Source of the DNA: Hydractinia symbiolongicarpus
Taxonomy: Eukaryota > Cnidaria > Hydrozoa > Anthoathecata > Hydractiniidae
Length of the DNA stretch: 64,000 nucleotides
Assembly (NCBI RefSeq): GCF_029227915.1
Contig: NC_079886.1
Span: forward strand, 14,422,501 to 14,486,500
Reading direction: 5' to 3'
Shown here: piece by piece, positions 1 to 10,263 of the stretch
How the letters are laid out: each line of letters starts with the position of its first letter
How positions within the stretch are numbered: position 1 is the stretch's first letter
Program-made: the position numbers and the translations under genes
The notes under the pieces: model-generated
Databases searched by the model: none
The model's input: only the letters and a program-made list of their open reading frames with translations
Told to the model about the DNA's origin: nothing

Positions 1-410
1 TATCTCCAGATCAACCACTGGCATAGAGATTATCAACTTTGAAATTGAAAAAATGTATTTAAAAATCTGATCGTTAATCAATTTAGCTGGATAAGAAAAT
101 ACATGTAGCTAGCTAGCTAATCTCGCTAACATGTACATAGGCTGGCATAATACGCCACTAAATAAAAAAAGTCTTATTTTTTAATTATTTTTCTACAAAA
201 GAGCTCTTCCAAAAGTATAGTCACGCCAGCTAAATGCGTCTACAACTTATGTGACTGATTTACCGTTGAAAACATACGAAACAAAGAAAAAAATTATATA
301 GTTAGAGGGGCCATTCAATAATTACATAATGCCTGAGGGGTGGGGGCATGATCATATTTGTTACGCACTGTTATGAAAATTTAGTTTTCATGTATATCAT
401 ATAATTAAGT
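1..410. repeat. Dispersed repeat copy (family shared with 34670-35240)
   Basis: No gene is visible. The stretch is AT-rich with TAGCTAGC-type runs. It matches 34670-35240 in the same order and orientation: 'aatttagctggat', 'acatgtagctagct', the 'actaaataaaaa' segment, 'agctcttcc/tgctcttca', and the closing block with 'gttacgcactgtt' and 'gaaaatttag'. Coding potential is absent in both copies, so this is an old non-coding dispersed repeat of unknown class. Confidence 0.6.
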
Positions 411-432
411 AAACATTGCAATTCAGCGCTAA

Positions 433-640
433 ACTTTCCCGACACCGACACTCGACAGGCTTATTGACGGCATGGCAGGTGCCAGGTACTTCTCCAAAAT
501 TGACTTAAAGAACGCTTATACTCATTCATTATCAAGTTTTATTACTGAGAAAGGAGTCAAACGGTACAGGAGGCTAATCTATGGAAAATGAAATGCGAGT
601 AAAATATTTCAACAATCTTAAGAGCAAAAACTAGGTACGA
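433..640 (+). pseudogene. Ty3/gypsy reverse transcriptase relic
   Basis: Translation from 433 gives the start of a Ty3/gypsy reverse transcriptase palm: TFPTPTLDRLIDGMAGARYF, then SKIDLKNAY, where the D of 'KIDL' is the first catalytic aspartate. Further on come 'FITEKGVKRYRRLIYG' and, after an in-frame stop, 'NASKIFQQ'. Part of the usual 'H.I.I......TAF' stretch is deleted. No LTR, gag or integrase lies nearby. This is a short, old fragment with no function. Confidence 0.75.
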
Positions 641-659
641 TTGTTTATTCTAAAACACT

Positions 660-800
660 TGTCGGTGCCCCGCGGAAAAATCCACGGGTTTTCCCATCCT
701 TTTTATACAACATTGCTTGTGTCTCGCTACTTGCGGTACCATTTCCATTTTGCGTGACAAACGGACGTATACGGGTATTATAATATAGATAGCCGGAAGA
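660..800. repeat. Dispersed repeat copy (family shared with 49860-50050)
   Basis: Two conserved blocks occur here and near 49860-50050: 'aaaaatccacggg' followed by 'ccatcctttttata', and 'ggtaccatttccattttg' followed by 'acgggtattataatata'. The block order differs between copies, which suggests a tandemly organised or circularly permuted repeat. No coding potential. Confidence 0.55.
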
Positions 801-1427
801 CCCGGCGACGAAACGCCGGATTATGCCAAAAGTAACTGTTGTTGAACACCCTGAAAAGAGCGTGATAAGAACCGCAAGCTGTGCGACACGGTCAGGTGGA
901 GCGCTTTAGTATGGGTATACAGTGTGTTGCAAATCGAGCAAAGCGCTCACAACATAGTGTTTCTGTTGTAATGTATTTTTTTAAGTATAAATTTACTGCA
1001 ACTTTAGCGGAAATAAAAACACAGTTTACCCCATCATAGCAAAAACAATTAGTCAATATTATTTTATTTGCGGAATAAGTTTTAGGTAGCGTTAACAAAT
1101 TAATCGTGACCTCGGACTGAGCACTAATACAGGTGAACGGTGTCACACATGCGTTATAGGCGTAATAGCCTTGTCCAAAATAAAATTATTGCATCTTTAA
1201 TTTAAATAAAGAACACACAAAACAGCTTGTTGCTAACAACGGGTTGAACGTTTATTACAGGTAAACCGTGTCGCACATGAGTAATAGGCGTAATACCATT
1301 TTCCAAAAAAACTTTATCACAACAGTTTAAATTAAATCACAGCATGGAGGTAGAAATACAGAAGGAGATTAAAATCACTTAGTGCGCATTAAAATTCTAT
1401 TCGAAGTGACATTGTTTCGGTATCCCT
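801..1427. other. Non-coding stretch with a short internal duplication
   Basis: No gene is supported. A roughly 45-bp segment occurs twice, at about 1129-1175 and 1258-1303, sharing 'caggt.aac.gtgtc.cacatg' and 'ataggcgtaata'. It may be the edge of an old element, but no matching inverted partner was found. Confidence 0.4.
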
Positions 1428-1679
1428 TTGATATCCATGCGCAATTTGCATTTCATTGGATTTAACAAAAAAACATTACGTAATATGATCGTGAGAAAAC
1501 CAGTATGCGACGATCCCAATGCTGTTCATGCCTGGTGCCGATTCAAACAGGATGCTCCTGGCAAGGACGACTTTTTTTTCGCAACCACTTTACATTATCT
1601 GACGATGATACTCGGGAATTTTTCGAAGGGCTGTTTGGCATCAATATGCCGTAAGCAGGGGATAAGTTTGTGACCTTTT
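1428..1679 (+). pseudogene. Broken unknown plus-strand ORF
   Basis: An open frame encodes a stretch around 'NAVHAWCRFKQDAPGKDDFF'. After about 1600 a second frame continues more plausibly with the acidic segment 'DDDTREFFEGLFGIN', then an in-frame stop and 'AGDKFVTFYKS' before a natural stop near 1679. This pattern indicates one small coding region with a frameshift and a nonsense codon. I do not recognise the protein. It lies directly upstream of, and in the same direction as, the split ORF starting at 1752; both may belong to the left part of Polinton remnant 1 or be host sequence. Confidence 0.4.
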
Positions 1680-1751
1680 ACAAGTCATAAAAATAATTAA
1701 AATTGACCACCATGAAAAATTCAAAAACCAATTGAAATATCAAAACAAAAT

Positions 1752-1990
1752 ATGGAAGCATATATACAACAATTACAATTTAACAATATGTACAATATCT
1801 CTATACCTGTACTACAATGTTGTATCAAAGCAGCGTCAGTTACTGGTTATTGCCCGCAATGCTTTGAAAGTTTTAGGTTTCGAAATGGAATATACTACGA
1901 AGGATTTGAGTATATGGACCCAATTGATGAAGACGAAGACCTTTTATATAGTGTAGCAGCAGGCAAAAAAGCATGGGCAACATTCCCAAG
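1752..1990 (+). CDS. Unknown acidic protein, N-terminal part (split by BEL/Pao insertion)
   Basis: The frame starts MEAYIQQLQF and contains four cysteines in the first half (CCIKAAS, CPQC) and an acidic centre (DPIDEDEDLL). It runs straight into the BEL/Pao LTR at 1991. If the element and one copy of its 5-bp target duplication are removed, the frame continues at 8197 without a stop, giving about 159 codons in all. The CC plus CPQC arrangement could be a small metal site, but no family is recognised. There is no intron in the visible part. Confidence 0.5.
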
Positions 1991-2128
1991 TGTTGGATCC
2001 CGGGAAAAGAATTACGATCAGACTGAATATTAAGTCTTTCTCAAACATAAGGTTTCAACTATTACCTAGTTCACTACACTCAAAATATATCCAAAGTGAG
2101 GGAGGCTCTCCACCAGAGAGATCTGACA
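1991..2128 (-). repeat. BEL/Pao 3' LTR (left in window)
   Basis: 138 bp, TG...CA termini. It is nearly identical to 8051-8191; the visible differences are a few bases missing after 'gaatattaa' and one C/T change in 'acctagttcac'. The polypurine tract abuts its inner edge. Confidence 0.95.
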
Positions 2129-2140
2129 CACTCCCCCCTT
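2129..2140 (-). other. Polypurine tract of the BEL/Pao element
   Basis: On the minus strand the sequence AAGGGGGGAGTG sits directly before the 3' LTR, the expected position for plus-strand priming in reverse transcription. Confidence 0.8.
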
Positions 2141-2202
2141 GAACAAAAGTGTTCAACAAGTACTACGTTAAGATACATAAAAACTAAAGAGTATATACAA
2201 TG

Positions 2203-3765
2203 TCAGGTTTGCCCCAGAATACTTCGTATAAGAATGCTATTGTCTGCTGCAATCCTTCTGGGACGTTCTGTTGCAGTGTCATCGGCTATAACTGTCATAT
2301 CACTGTCCATAATTTTCATACTTTCTTGTTTCTCCCTGTAACTCACAGATTCAACACTCTTTACCTCTAAGGGATACAATTTTTCAATTGGTCGCTTCAT
2401 ATAGTTAATGACTTTGGTATACAGCGTAAACACTTTAACTATAGCTGCACGGACGTTATTGTCCCTGCTCGTAATAAGGTACGTCAACTTTCCCATACGC
2501 CAATTGATGCGCTTCTTATCAGAATGAATAATTTCTCCAAGCTCAACAGAACGACTGTGACTTGGTCCTTGTGCGTGAAACTCTCTCAGATTGGTTATGT
2601 ATTCGTTACTGAATCGATTCCAAAAATGCTCCTTTAAGGTCTTTATGTACATCATTCGTTTTGAAAGTTTTGCCTTGCTATCAAGTTCGTCCGCATCTCC
2701 AGACTGAACACAAGGCCTACATATGTTGCGACCATGCATTAAATGTGATGAAGTGAGCACCTCTTCGATGTCATCGTTATAGACGTATGTTAAAGGTCTA
2801 CAGTTAAGAAGGCTTTCAACTTCGCATAGCACCGTTTGAAGTTCTTCATAAGATATACTACTTCGAAACAAGGCCTTTGTTAATGACCTTTTAACAGATT
2901 CAACCAAACGTTCCCAAAATCCGCCCCACCATGGGGCTGCTTCAACTATATATTTCCATTTTACGTTTAATTTAGATAACTCTTCACTTAACCTAAGTTC
3001 TTCGTTTTTAAAGCACGTTGCGTTGTCGGAAATCATTAACGTAGGTATGCCGCGTCTGGCTATAAATCGTTTTAAAGTTCGTATAAACGACGAGGCTGAC
3101 TGATCGGGTACTACATCCAGATGGACTGCACGAGTAACAGCGCAGGTAAATAGTGCAACATGTACTGGAAACATTGCACTTTGATCTTCGTTAAATATAG
3201 GTTTGACCATGAGTGGTCCCAAGTAATCCACTCCTGTAGATTGAAGTGGATAGCTTGCAGAAACACGAAAGGGGGGTAATTTGGCAGATTCTGTAGCCTT
3301 GTAAGCCTTCCGAAACAACCTTTTACAGTAAACACATTTGTTTACAATAGCACGTACATATTTTCGACATTGCAGAGTCCAATATTTTTCTCGAATGCGA
3401 CAATGCGTGTGTTTCACACCTGCATGAAAGGTTTGTTGGTGGACTCTTCGTATAATTAACGTTGATAAGAACGAGTCACCAGGCAACAAGATGGGATATT
3501 TAGAGTCGTAAGGCAAGTTGGCATGCAGGAGTCGTCCTTTGCAGCGGATGATGTCATCTTTGTCAATAAAAAGCCCAAGAGTATTATTTAACTGATATAA
3601 ACGGCTTGTTAAGTCCTTTTGACATGTTTTAACCCACAAAAGTTCTGCATGTTCGGGATCTTCAGTTGACAACAAGGTTTGTTTCGATACGTTACCATTA
3701 AATCGAGATTTTAGACAATCAATAAATTTAATCACGTAAGCTGTAACGCGAAAAAGTTTGTGCAT
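2203..3765 (-). pseudogene. BEL/Pao integrase region
   Basis: A 520-residue open frame, the longest of the element. The N-terminal third carries the H2C2 zinc-binding module (FHAGVKHTH...CVYCKR). The catalytic core follows: the first D is in STGVDYLGP, the second in MISDNATCF, and the E in GFWERLVESVK, so the DDE triad is present. The C-terminal part has the 'GELGEI..SDKKRINWRMGK' arrangement of the DUF5641-like domain typical of BEL/Pao polyproteins. In an intact element this would be the end of the polyprotein; here it is cut off from the upstream RNase H by stops between 3765 and 3916. Confidence 0.9.
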
Positions 3766-3915
3766 TGAGCTGAATCGTTCGACGTCAAATATTCGTCATA
3801 GGTTTACAGATGTGGAGTTGACCAGCTCCTCGATAGGTAGAGTTCTTGAATTTATTATGCTACCTGAAAAATAGGGCTGTTGACCTTGGGGTCGAACCCC
3901 AACGTCCCCGGTCCG

Positions 3916-4713
3916 TTATCTGAGGCTGGGCCGTTGATCTTGAAGATGATCCTCAAGGTCCACGGTCCGTTTGCAAATATAAGGACATTCATCAGATAAA
4001 ACAGGCTTAGTAGAACAAACATTGTTTACAGTGTCTAAGTTCTGGTGGGACAGTACAGAATGCAGGGTAGAAAATTTATTAGGAACACTGTTGGGCCGTT
4101 GATCCTTGACTGACTGCCCAGGATCAACGGTCCCGGGATTAACACTTGTAATTTTTATTTTATTATTCTTTGGTTCTTCCGGCCATTGTAGTTGATCTTC
4201 ATATAAAAAACTAGGTCCGACAGTCCATGTTTGAAACAAATTGTTTTTATTCGCTTTGTTCACACCACGAGATGGTAAATCAGCAGGATTCAACTTTCCG
4301 GGATAAAAACTCCACATAGCTGGAGGCGTTAAATCCCTAATTTTTGTCACTCTGTTCTTAAAAAATTGCTTACTAGAATTATTATTTCTAACCCAACATA
4401 GGGCATCAATTGAGTCGCTCCAACAAAATTTCAAAGCTATTGGAACGGCGCTACCTAACGACTGAATAATGCACGCAATTAAGGAAGAAAGAAGTAAGCA
4501 TGAGAGAAGCTCCAGTCTAGGGATAGACAGTTCATTGAGAGGGGATACTTTTGTTTTACTACACACAATGCTTCCAACAGAGCGTCCGCTTGATAACGTT
4601 CCAATAATGTAGACAACAGCAGCGTATGACCTTTTACTTGCATTACAAAAGCCATGCAGGGTGATGTCTTTCAAATCACGTAAAGGATAGTTAGCGAAGT
4701 AATAACGTGGCAA
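3916..4713 (-). pseudogene. BEL/Pao RNase H region
   Basis: Follows the reverse transcriptase in the same frame after a single stop at 4714. The start matches the BEL/Pao RNase H motif, but the catalytic aspartate of 'GFCDAS' reads asparagine here (HGFCNASKRSYAAVVYI; codon 4642-4644). The segment 'SIPRLELL', a second acidic site region 'CWSDSIDALCW', and 'NPADLPSRG' are all recognisable. Length (265 residues) fits RNase H plus linker. The substitution and the flanking stops indicate no activity. Confidence 0.85.
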
Positions 4714-5965
4714 TCAATATTTCGACGAGATTGAAAATAACTCTATTAACGAATTCCATTCGTCCTTTAATTCCCCACTAACCTCAGTGTCCCAATCGTT
4801 TACGGTTGTGCATAACTTCTGGAAGAATACCTTAAACGGTACAACGAGGGGCGAAACCAAACCGACTGGGTCGTAAATCGATGCGATGATTTTTAGGATG
4901 TTGCGTTTAGTTAGAAGGACGTCGGATTGAGCTAACTGTTTTTGTCTTGACAGGTCTATTTCCATTTCGTCATTGGCCGTATCCCATGTGATGCCCAAGA
5001 TTTTTTCATCGGGAGGAGCTGGATCCTCGATTTCGAATTTGGAGATTTGCGCTTGGAGAGTTGGACTGTTAGAACGCCATTTTCGTAAGATTAAACCAGC
5101 TTCCTTAAGCCGTGCTTTTGCCTTTTGGTAAAATGTGAACACCTGATCTCTGGTATCTCCTCCGCCAATGCTGTCGTCGACATAAAGGTTTTCTAAGAAA
5201 GCTAGCACAAAGTCAGGGTCGGCACTTTGGCATTTCTCCAAGTGCTTTATAATTGATGTAGCTAAAAGGAACTGTGAAGCGTTCATTCCAAAGATTACAC
5301 GAGTGTATCGGCATATCATGAGTTGAGAATTTTCTTTTGTTATATCGTCAAACCATAGGAAGCGTAAGAAGTCTCGATCAGGTGTGTTGATCGCCACATT
5401 TAAAAATGCTTGTTTAATGTCGCTTGCTACCGCAACCTTGTAGGTCCCAAAACGGATAAGGATGTCCATAAGTAGAGGAAGAAGAGAAGGACCCTTTTCC
5501 AAGCAATCGTTGAGTGACGGAGAATTTGAAGAAGCATCGTAAACAATGCGCACCTTGGTTGTGGACTTATCTTCCTTTAAGACGTAATGATGGGGCAAGT
5601 AACGGACTTTACCTGGCGGCGGTGGCGGCTCTGTCACCTGCTCGATGATACCGTCACGTTTTTGCTGTTTAATGATGTCGTCGTATTGTTGCAGAAGCTC
5701 GGGCTTAGCCTTAAGTCGGCGGAAGACTGATGTTAACCGATTTCGGCTGTTTTGGAAATTGTCCGGTATCTGTTCATGATCTTGTTTCCATGGTAATGGG
5801 ACGGAATATTTCTCCATCGAAATCAATTTTCTCGCCGAATTTACCTATGTTAAACGTAGTATTTACTTCATTTATGTCCTCGACTTGCCAAAATTTCTTT
5901 AGATTATCAGTTGACAGTTCGTGCCCGCCATGCGAAAGTAAAACGTGTGCAACTTTAACAGTCAA
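4714..5965 (-). pseudogene. BEL/Pao reverse transcriptase region
   Basis: The main frame (5826-4714, 370 residues) contains the fingers and palm of a BEL/Pao reverse transcriptase. Visible landmarks are 'RYLPHHYVLKEDKSTTKVRI', 'VVYDASS'-like 'VYDASSNSPSLND', 'ASDIKQAFLN' (first catalytic D), 'FGMNASQFLLA', and the YVDD box (5173-5184) followed by 'SIGGGDT'. 'WDTANDEMEI' and 'IYDPVGLVSP' follow as usual for the family. A short frame from 5965 to 5774 supplies the protease-RT linker ('FWQVEDI'), displaced by one frameshift. The domain itself is uninterrupted. Confidence 0.92.
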
Positions 5966-6037
5966 AGAACATGCTCACACATTTCCGTTAAGAGTCCAAC
6001 CAAGGATAGTTTGAACAGCGGTAAGAGCGTTCTCGGT

Positions 6038-6520
6038 TTAATTATGTATAATTTGTCCTGTTACAAAGTTCCAATAATAATTTGCACCTATAAGAACGTC
6101 GATCTGTTTATTGTCAGAGGCGTTGTTGTCAGCAAGGCAAATGTTTGGGAGAAGGGTTTGCGCTAAATCGACTCTTTGGTTAGATAGAGGTGAGCATATC
6201 ATGTCAATGACATACGCTTCGATTACGGAATAATCGTTAGAATGGGCGTTTTTAATTTTAACCTTTACGACGTCTAATTTTCGAGGTTTTTCAGAGTTGT
6301 CGCCAAACACTTTTACGTTTAAAATCTCGCTGCGGATGATTTTTAATTTTAATCATTGTTTTGCGTTACTTGTGATGAATGATTTTTGCGAACAGTTATC
6401 AAAGAGCACGCAACCAGAAAAAACAACGGAATTTTCGTCAGTATTTAACAAATGCGTATTTGCTGTTTGCAGCAGTGTACTGTCATGGCAACCAACGACG
6501 TTCACATTTGATGATTGATT
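6038..6520 (-). pseudogene. BEL/Pao aspartic protease (DUF1758-like) region
   Basis: Translation shows 'CVLFDNCSQKSFIT' where the family has an active-site DSGSQ; the catalytic loop has become D-N-C (6392-6400). Downstream come an in-frame stop after 'SNAKQ' and the frame 6310-6038 with 'IDVLIGANYYWNFVTG', the usual second half of this domain. Lies between the zinc knuckles and the reverse transcriptase as expected. Confidence 0.8.
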
Positions 6521-6584
6521 TTGTTCATCATCCTGAGAATGCGGAACCTATCCATCGTTGTTATTTTTGTTTCGCTCTCCTCCA

Positions 6585-6982
6585 CCCTTAGCGTCACAGA
6601 GGGAGATATGATGTCCTCCCTTGCACTTAAAGCACGTGTTTTTAGAGTTGCAATTTCTAACGAGATGTCCGGATTATAAACAATTAAAACATCTGTTTTT
6701 AGCACGAATGATTTGCTTCCTTGCTGTGACGTCTGTAACTACGGTACACCTGTTAGAATTATGGGAACCCTTACAATAAGAACAGGAGATAGAGTTGACT
6801 CGTCCATGATGCTGTTTCCGAGGGTTTCTTTCAGCGTTATATTGCTGGGCAAAAAGAGTCGAAGAAGGGGATGTGGAAGCAAAACCTGTGTTAGGGTCCA
6901 TCGCACAACAGCGCTCGCGCGCCATGAGTTTCTCTTTAAAGCAGTTCATTAAGTCGCCTATTTTCCATGTTCCCTGCGGCAT
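6585..6982 (-). pseudogene. BEL/Pao gag C-terminal zinc knuckles
   Basis: Three Cys/His clusters are visible on the minus strand: CSYCKGSHNSNRC, CFNC followed by a stop and 'GHLVRNC', and 'CFKCKGGHHISLC'. These nucleic-acid-binding CCHC-type knuckles are typical of BEL/Pao gag. One stop codon interrupts the second knuckle. Confidence 0.85.
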
Positions 6983-7018
6983 TTTATGAGTAATATCAAG
7001 TTTAAAACCACCTGGTAG

Positions 7019-7784
7019 TTAATTCATTACAATAGAAATTAAGACTGGACCATACGTCTTGGATTCAACGTCAAGAGACTGAAGATTACGGGTATGCGCT
7101 TCTATCAAATCAAAAATTGTGCGCAATTCTGTCGTATCACAACTTTTAGCAGGTGCGAAATTGAAGAGAGCATCCATGTGAGCACTGATAAAAGTTTGAG
7201 TATCGCCAAATCTTTCCTTTAGAATTTTTACGGCCACCTTGTAATTGTCAGTTGTAAGCGCCAATCCTTGATGGCTCAAACTAGCGCTTCCTTCAAGCAG
7301 TCCTTTTAAGTAATTAAATCTCGAAATATCATCAAGCATTTCGTTTGAGTGTATAGCGCTCTCAAATCCGTCCCAAAATGACTGGAAGCTTAAAGGGTCG
7401 CCGCTAAACTTTTGCAAGGTAATTTAGCTTCGCGGACTTAGAGAAAGAAGTGGCAGAATGAAAACTACGCGTTTCGTCAGCCGAAATAGTAGACACACTA
7501 TCCAAATGAGTTCGCTTCAACCAAGATTGAATATTAATTATACCTTTCGTTACACTTCTTTGAAATTCGTAACAGTCCAAACTAGCGTTTTCCATTTCAT
7601 GTTCTTCATCAATATTCGATAAAATTTTCTTATCCAGATCCTTAAGAATGTTCGTCTTTTCGTTAAGAATTTTCTCATTTGTCAAAAGTTCTTGTTCTAA
7701 GTTATGAAATGTTTCTGTCGTTACGTTTTGCTGCAAAATAGCATGTGTTTCAGAAATACATTTTTTAGCGACTACTCTGTGCAT
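7019..7784 (-). pseudogene. BEL/Pao gag, DUF1759-like region
   Basis: Two overlapping frames. 7784-7404 is a charged, probably coiled-coil N-terminal section. 7417-7019 holds the conserved region 'LQKFSGDPLSFQSFWDGFES', 'RFNYLKGLLEGSA' and 'LKERFGDTQ', characteristic of the DUF1759 gag domain of BEL/Pao elements. A frameshift separates the two halves and a stop at 7019 separates gag from the knuckles. The leader between 7785 and 8030 is non-coding. Confidence 0.88.
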
Positions 7785-8030
7785 AACACGTGATCTTTTC
7801 CATGTTTTAATTTATTCTTCCATCTTTGTGAAGGTTATCAAAAAAAATTTCTCCGGTAAAAAATGTCCAAGTAAGAAAAGTAAAACCACGAATAACTAAA
7901 CACGTGTTTGTAAAATATAAATCAACAACAATAAACTTTGGTAAAATCTCCAATCAACAAGAATAATCTTCTGTTCAATTTTAATCACTAAGATTTCCTA
8001 TATAATTATGAACTAGATTTTCTAAAAATT

Positions 8031-8048
8031 TCCCGGGTCGCGGCACCA
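8031..8048 (-). other. Primer-binding site, tRNA-Phe-like
   Basis: Two bases inside the 5' LTR, the plus strand reads TCCCGGGTCGCGGCACCA, which looks like the last 18 nt of a mature tRNA ending in CCA. It resembles the metazoan tRNA-Phe 3' end with about two differences. The identity of the primer tRNA is inference. Confidence 0.65.
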
Positions 8049-8050
8049 TT

Positions 8051-8191
8051 TGTTGGATCCCGGGAAAAGAATTACGATCAGACTGAATATTAATTTTTCT
8101 TTCTCAAACATAAGGTTTCAACTATTACCTAGCTCACTACACTCAAAATATATCCAAAGTGAGGGAGGCTCTCCACCAGAGAGATCTGACA
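8051..8191 (-). repeat. BEL/Pao 5' LTR (right in window)
   Basis: 141 bp, TGTTGG...TGACA, followed at 8192-8196 by the target duplication CCAAG. In minus orientation this is the promoter-bearing LTR. Confidence 0.95.
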
Positions 8192-8196
8192 CCAAG

Positions 8197-8437
8197 GCAT
8201 GAGATCGACATGGTGTTAGAATATGATATACAACGTCTAGGACCGCATATTATTGATGCGGATGTGAACAAATATGGTGTTACATGTTACGAGGTAATCA
8301 AAGATAAAGAAGCATGGCTATCAGATCTGGCGGACTTGGAAAAAATAGGCGATATCCTAGACTTTCTTATAGCAGATAGACGGTTGGTTGACGATGACAG
8401 TGATAGCGAGCGACGGTTTTTTTTCAATAACTCCTGA
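8197..8437 (+). CDS. Unknown acidic protein, C-terminal part (split by BEL/Pao insertion)
   Basis: Continuation of the frame interrupted at 1990. The first whole codon after the target site reads H-E-I-D-M-V and the frame stays open to a stop at 8437. Composition is acidic (DVNKYGVTCYEVIKDKEAW, DDDSDSER). The match of frame across the empty site shows this was one ORF before the insertion. The product is unrecognised; poly-T at 8416-8423 lies in the last codons. Confidence 0.5.
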
Positions 8438-9220
8438 TTGCTTTCTTATATGGCTATGATACTTACCGAGTTTCAACATTTATCTATTAGACACCTGCAC
8501 GCTAAATTTGTAGGTCCCATTCTTTTCAGAAGCTTTGATATTGGCCATTACTCGAAACTACCCCTAAATCTCTATGAAATCCTTATAATGGGGAAAATAT
8601 AATAACTCCTGTTAGGATTATCCTTAGAACTTGAAACTTGCAACACAACTGTGTTTCATCAAGAAGAATCATTTTAAATAATTTTGACACGTGACTAGTC
8701 CGATTTCCCGATTTTGTCGGATTTTACCCATAAATCGAAAAAAAACGGATTTTCGGGCAATTTTTGGCAATTTTTTATCCGATCCATGTAAAAACCGAAA
8801 GATATGTTAAACAAAATTTATTTAGCTTTCAGAAACTTCAAACAGAATGTAAAAATTCGCTCTAGAACAAAAGTAATTATATTTTAAGCAGATAGTGGCA
8901 TTTTTAACAATGTTCAAGCTTCTGATGACGTCACAGAAAATGTGCTGACGCAAGCAAAAATTTATTGCCGCCATTTTGTTCCTTTTATGACGTACTATAA
9001 GTGTGCCAAGTTTGATTCAATTTGAGCAATCCTATGAAAAGTTATTAAGGGGGGCAGAATCCGCCTCCCACCCCCTCCCCCGGTCATAGTATGTTCGAAA
9101 AACCCCGGACCGAATAGGATCTATGGATATCCGTTCTATACCTTACATCCTTATGATTATTTGTAGGATCCGGCTGAAGACAATCCAGATGAAAAATAAT
9201 TAACAAGAATAATTAAAAAT
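8438..9220. repeat. Non-coding dispersed-repeat stretch
   Basis: No coding potential. Two repeat-like blocks stand out. One is a stretch around 8695-8790 built from 'cgattt', 'cggattt' and 'ttttggcaattttt' variants. The other runs about 8925-9120, with 'gatgacgtcacagaaaatg', 'ttgccgccattttgttcc', 'atgacgtactataagtgtg' and 'cggtcatagtatgttcgaa', in the style of a high-copy cnidarian repeat. It separates the split ORF from Polinton remnant 1. Confidence 0.5.
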
Positions 9221-10229
9221 CTACCATTCTTTAACAAATTTAGGAGGTACTTCGACATCTTCAGGAATTAGCATTAATTCCTCTGCGACAAAACTACGCT
9301 CAGGCCCGTCTTTCAAATAATAAAAAACACGGCTATTTGGTTCTACTACAATGCGATCCAGTCTATATGTTTTCTTGATCCAAAAAGCATCCGTTGCACG
9401 TCTTTTTTGATCACCATGTTCTTCTCCAGGTTGTAACAGATAGAGGTTTCACCTCTGGAAGTGGTTTTTCATCGGGTTACTCTTCGCTTTTCGCAAGTGG
9501 TACATCATCCAGCTTGATAGCTTTTGATGGTTTGATCCCAATAATGGCAGCCTTGGTGTTGTTGAGGCCTTTCATTATAGTGTACAGGTGTTTCACCCAT
9601 GTACTACTAGTCTTCTCAGTGACCAACTCTTGCGCATCCTGAGGCTTAAATATTCTTTCCGCAAGCACTTTGTTTTACGATTCTACAAAGGCTGTAAAGG
9701 TATGATGATATTTGGTGGTAGCTCGTTTAATCTCCACCCCTTTATCTTCCAACAATTTTGCTACATCTGATTTGAATTCCAAAACATTATCGCATTGAAA
9801 AATTATAGGGCACCGTAAAGGATCCGCTTTATAAATATCCTTAATCATGTCTGCAACCTGGCTGGCTTTTTTTGTTTTTAAAGGTTGTGCCACCTTATAT
9901 CTTGAGGCGACATGGATGCCTATTAGGATATACTTGTACGTATTTCCATACAATTTATTGTGGGGCATATTCAATAGATCAAACTGGTGCATTTGGTCCG
10001 GTTTTGTAATGTTAAAATGGGGGTAATCAATCCTTTCTCGCCCTCGAATATGTCTTAGCCATAAGAGCTGCCGAGGCAACCAATGTACGTCTTTCTTGCG
10101 AGGTAATTTACTCTCCTCAGTCAGTAATTTGATGGCTTTCCTTCCAGCCCACATATGTTCTGGCTGATAATAAATACTACTCAATTTTTTGGCATCCCCC
10201 TCTGTAACGATATGTTGTTTTTTTGACAT
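9221..10229 (-). pseudogene. Polinton integrase (element 1)
   Basis: A DDE/RNase H-fold retroviral-type integrase of the 'F54H12.3-like' group. It starts MSKKQHIVTEGDAKKLSSIY and shares 'YYQPEHMWAGRKA', 'PDQMHQFDLLNMP' (first D) and 'FQCDNVLEF' (second D) with the copy at 21920-22901. A stop after 'TAFVES' (9675) falls just past the catalytic glutamate; 'LAERIFKPQDAQEL' continues in another frame and the C-terminus ends with 'KFVKEW' and a stop at 9221-9223. At least two frame breaks in about 336 codons. The expected 'DNGSEF' reads 'DNVLEF'. Confidence 0.88.
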
Positions 10230-10263
10230 GTTCTTTTATTACATGTCAAAAAGTGTATTTTTT

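Larger units (their letters stand above)
1991..8191 (-). mobile_element. BEL/Pao LTR retrotransposon, degraded but structurally complete
   Basis: A 6201-bp element in minus orientation. It has 138- and 141-bp LTRs beginning TGTTGGATCCCGGG and ending GATCTGACA, flanked by the perfect 5-bp target duplication CCAAG (1986-1990, 8192-8196). In coding order on the minus strand: gag with a DUF1759-like region, CCHC knuckles, aspartic protease (DUF1758-like), reverse transcriptase with YVDD, RNase H, and an integrase ending in a DUF5641-like domain. That order defines BEL/Pao. Several frameshifts and stops make it non-autonomous, although the LTRs differ by only a short indel and a few substitutions, so it is not very old. 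Confidence 0.95.

Noticed and set aside
892-1146. 84-residue minus-strand frame
   Set aside because: Crosses the duplicated non-coding segment near 1129; no protein features.
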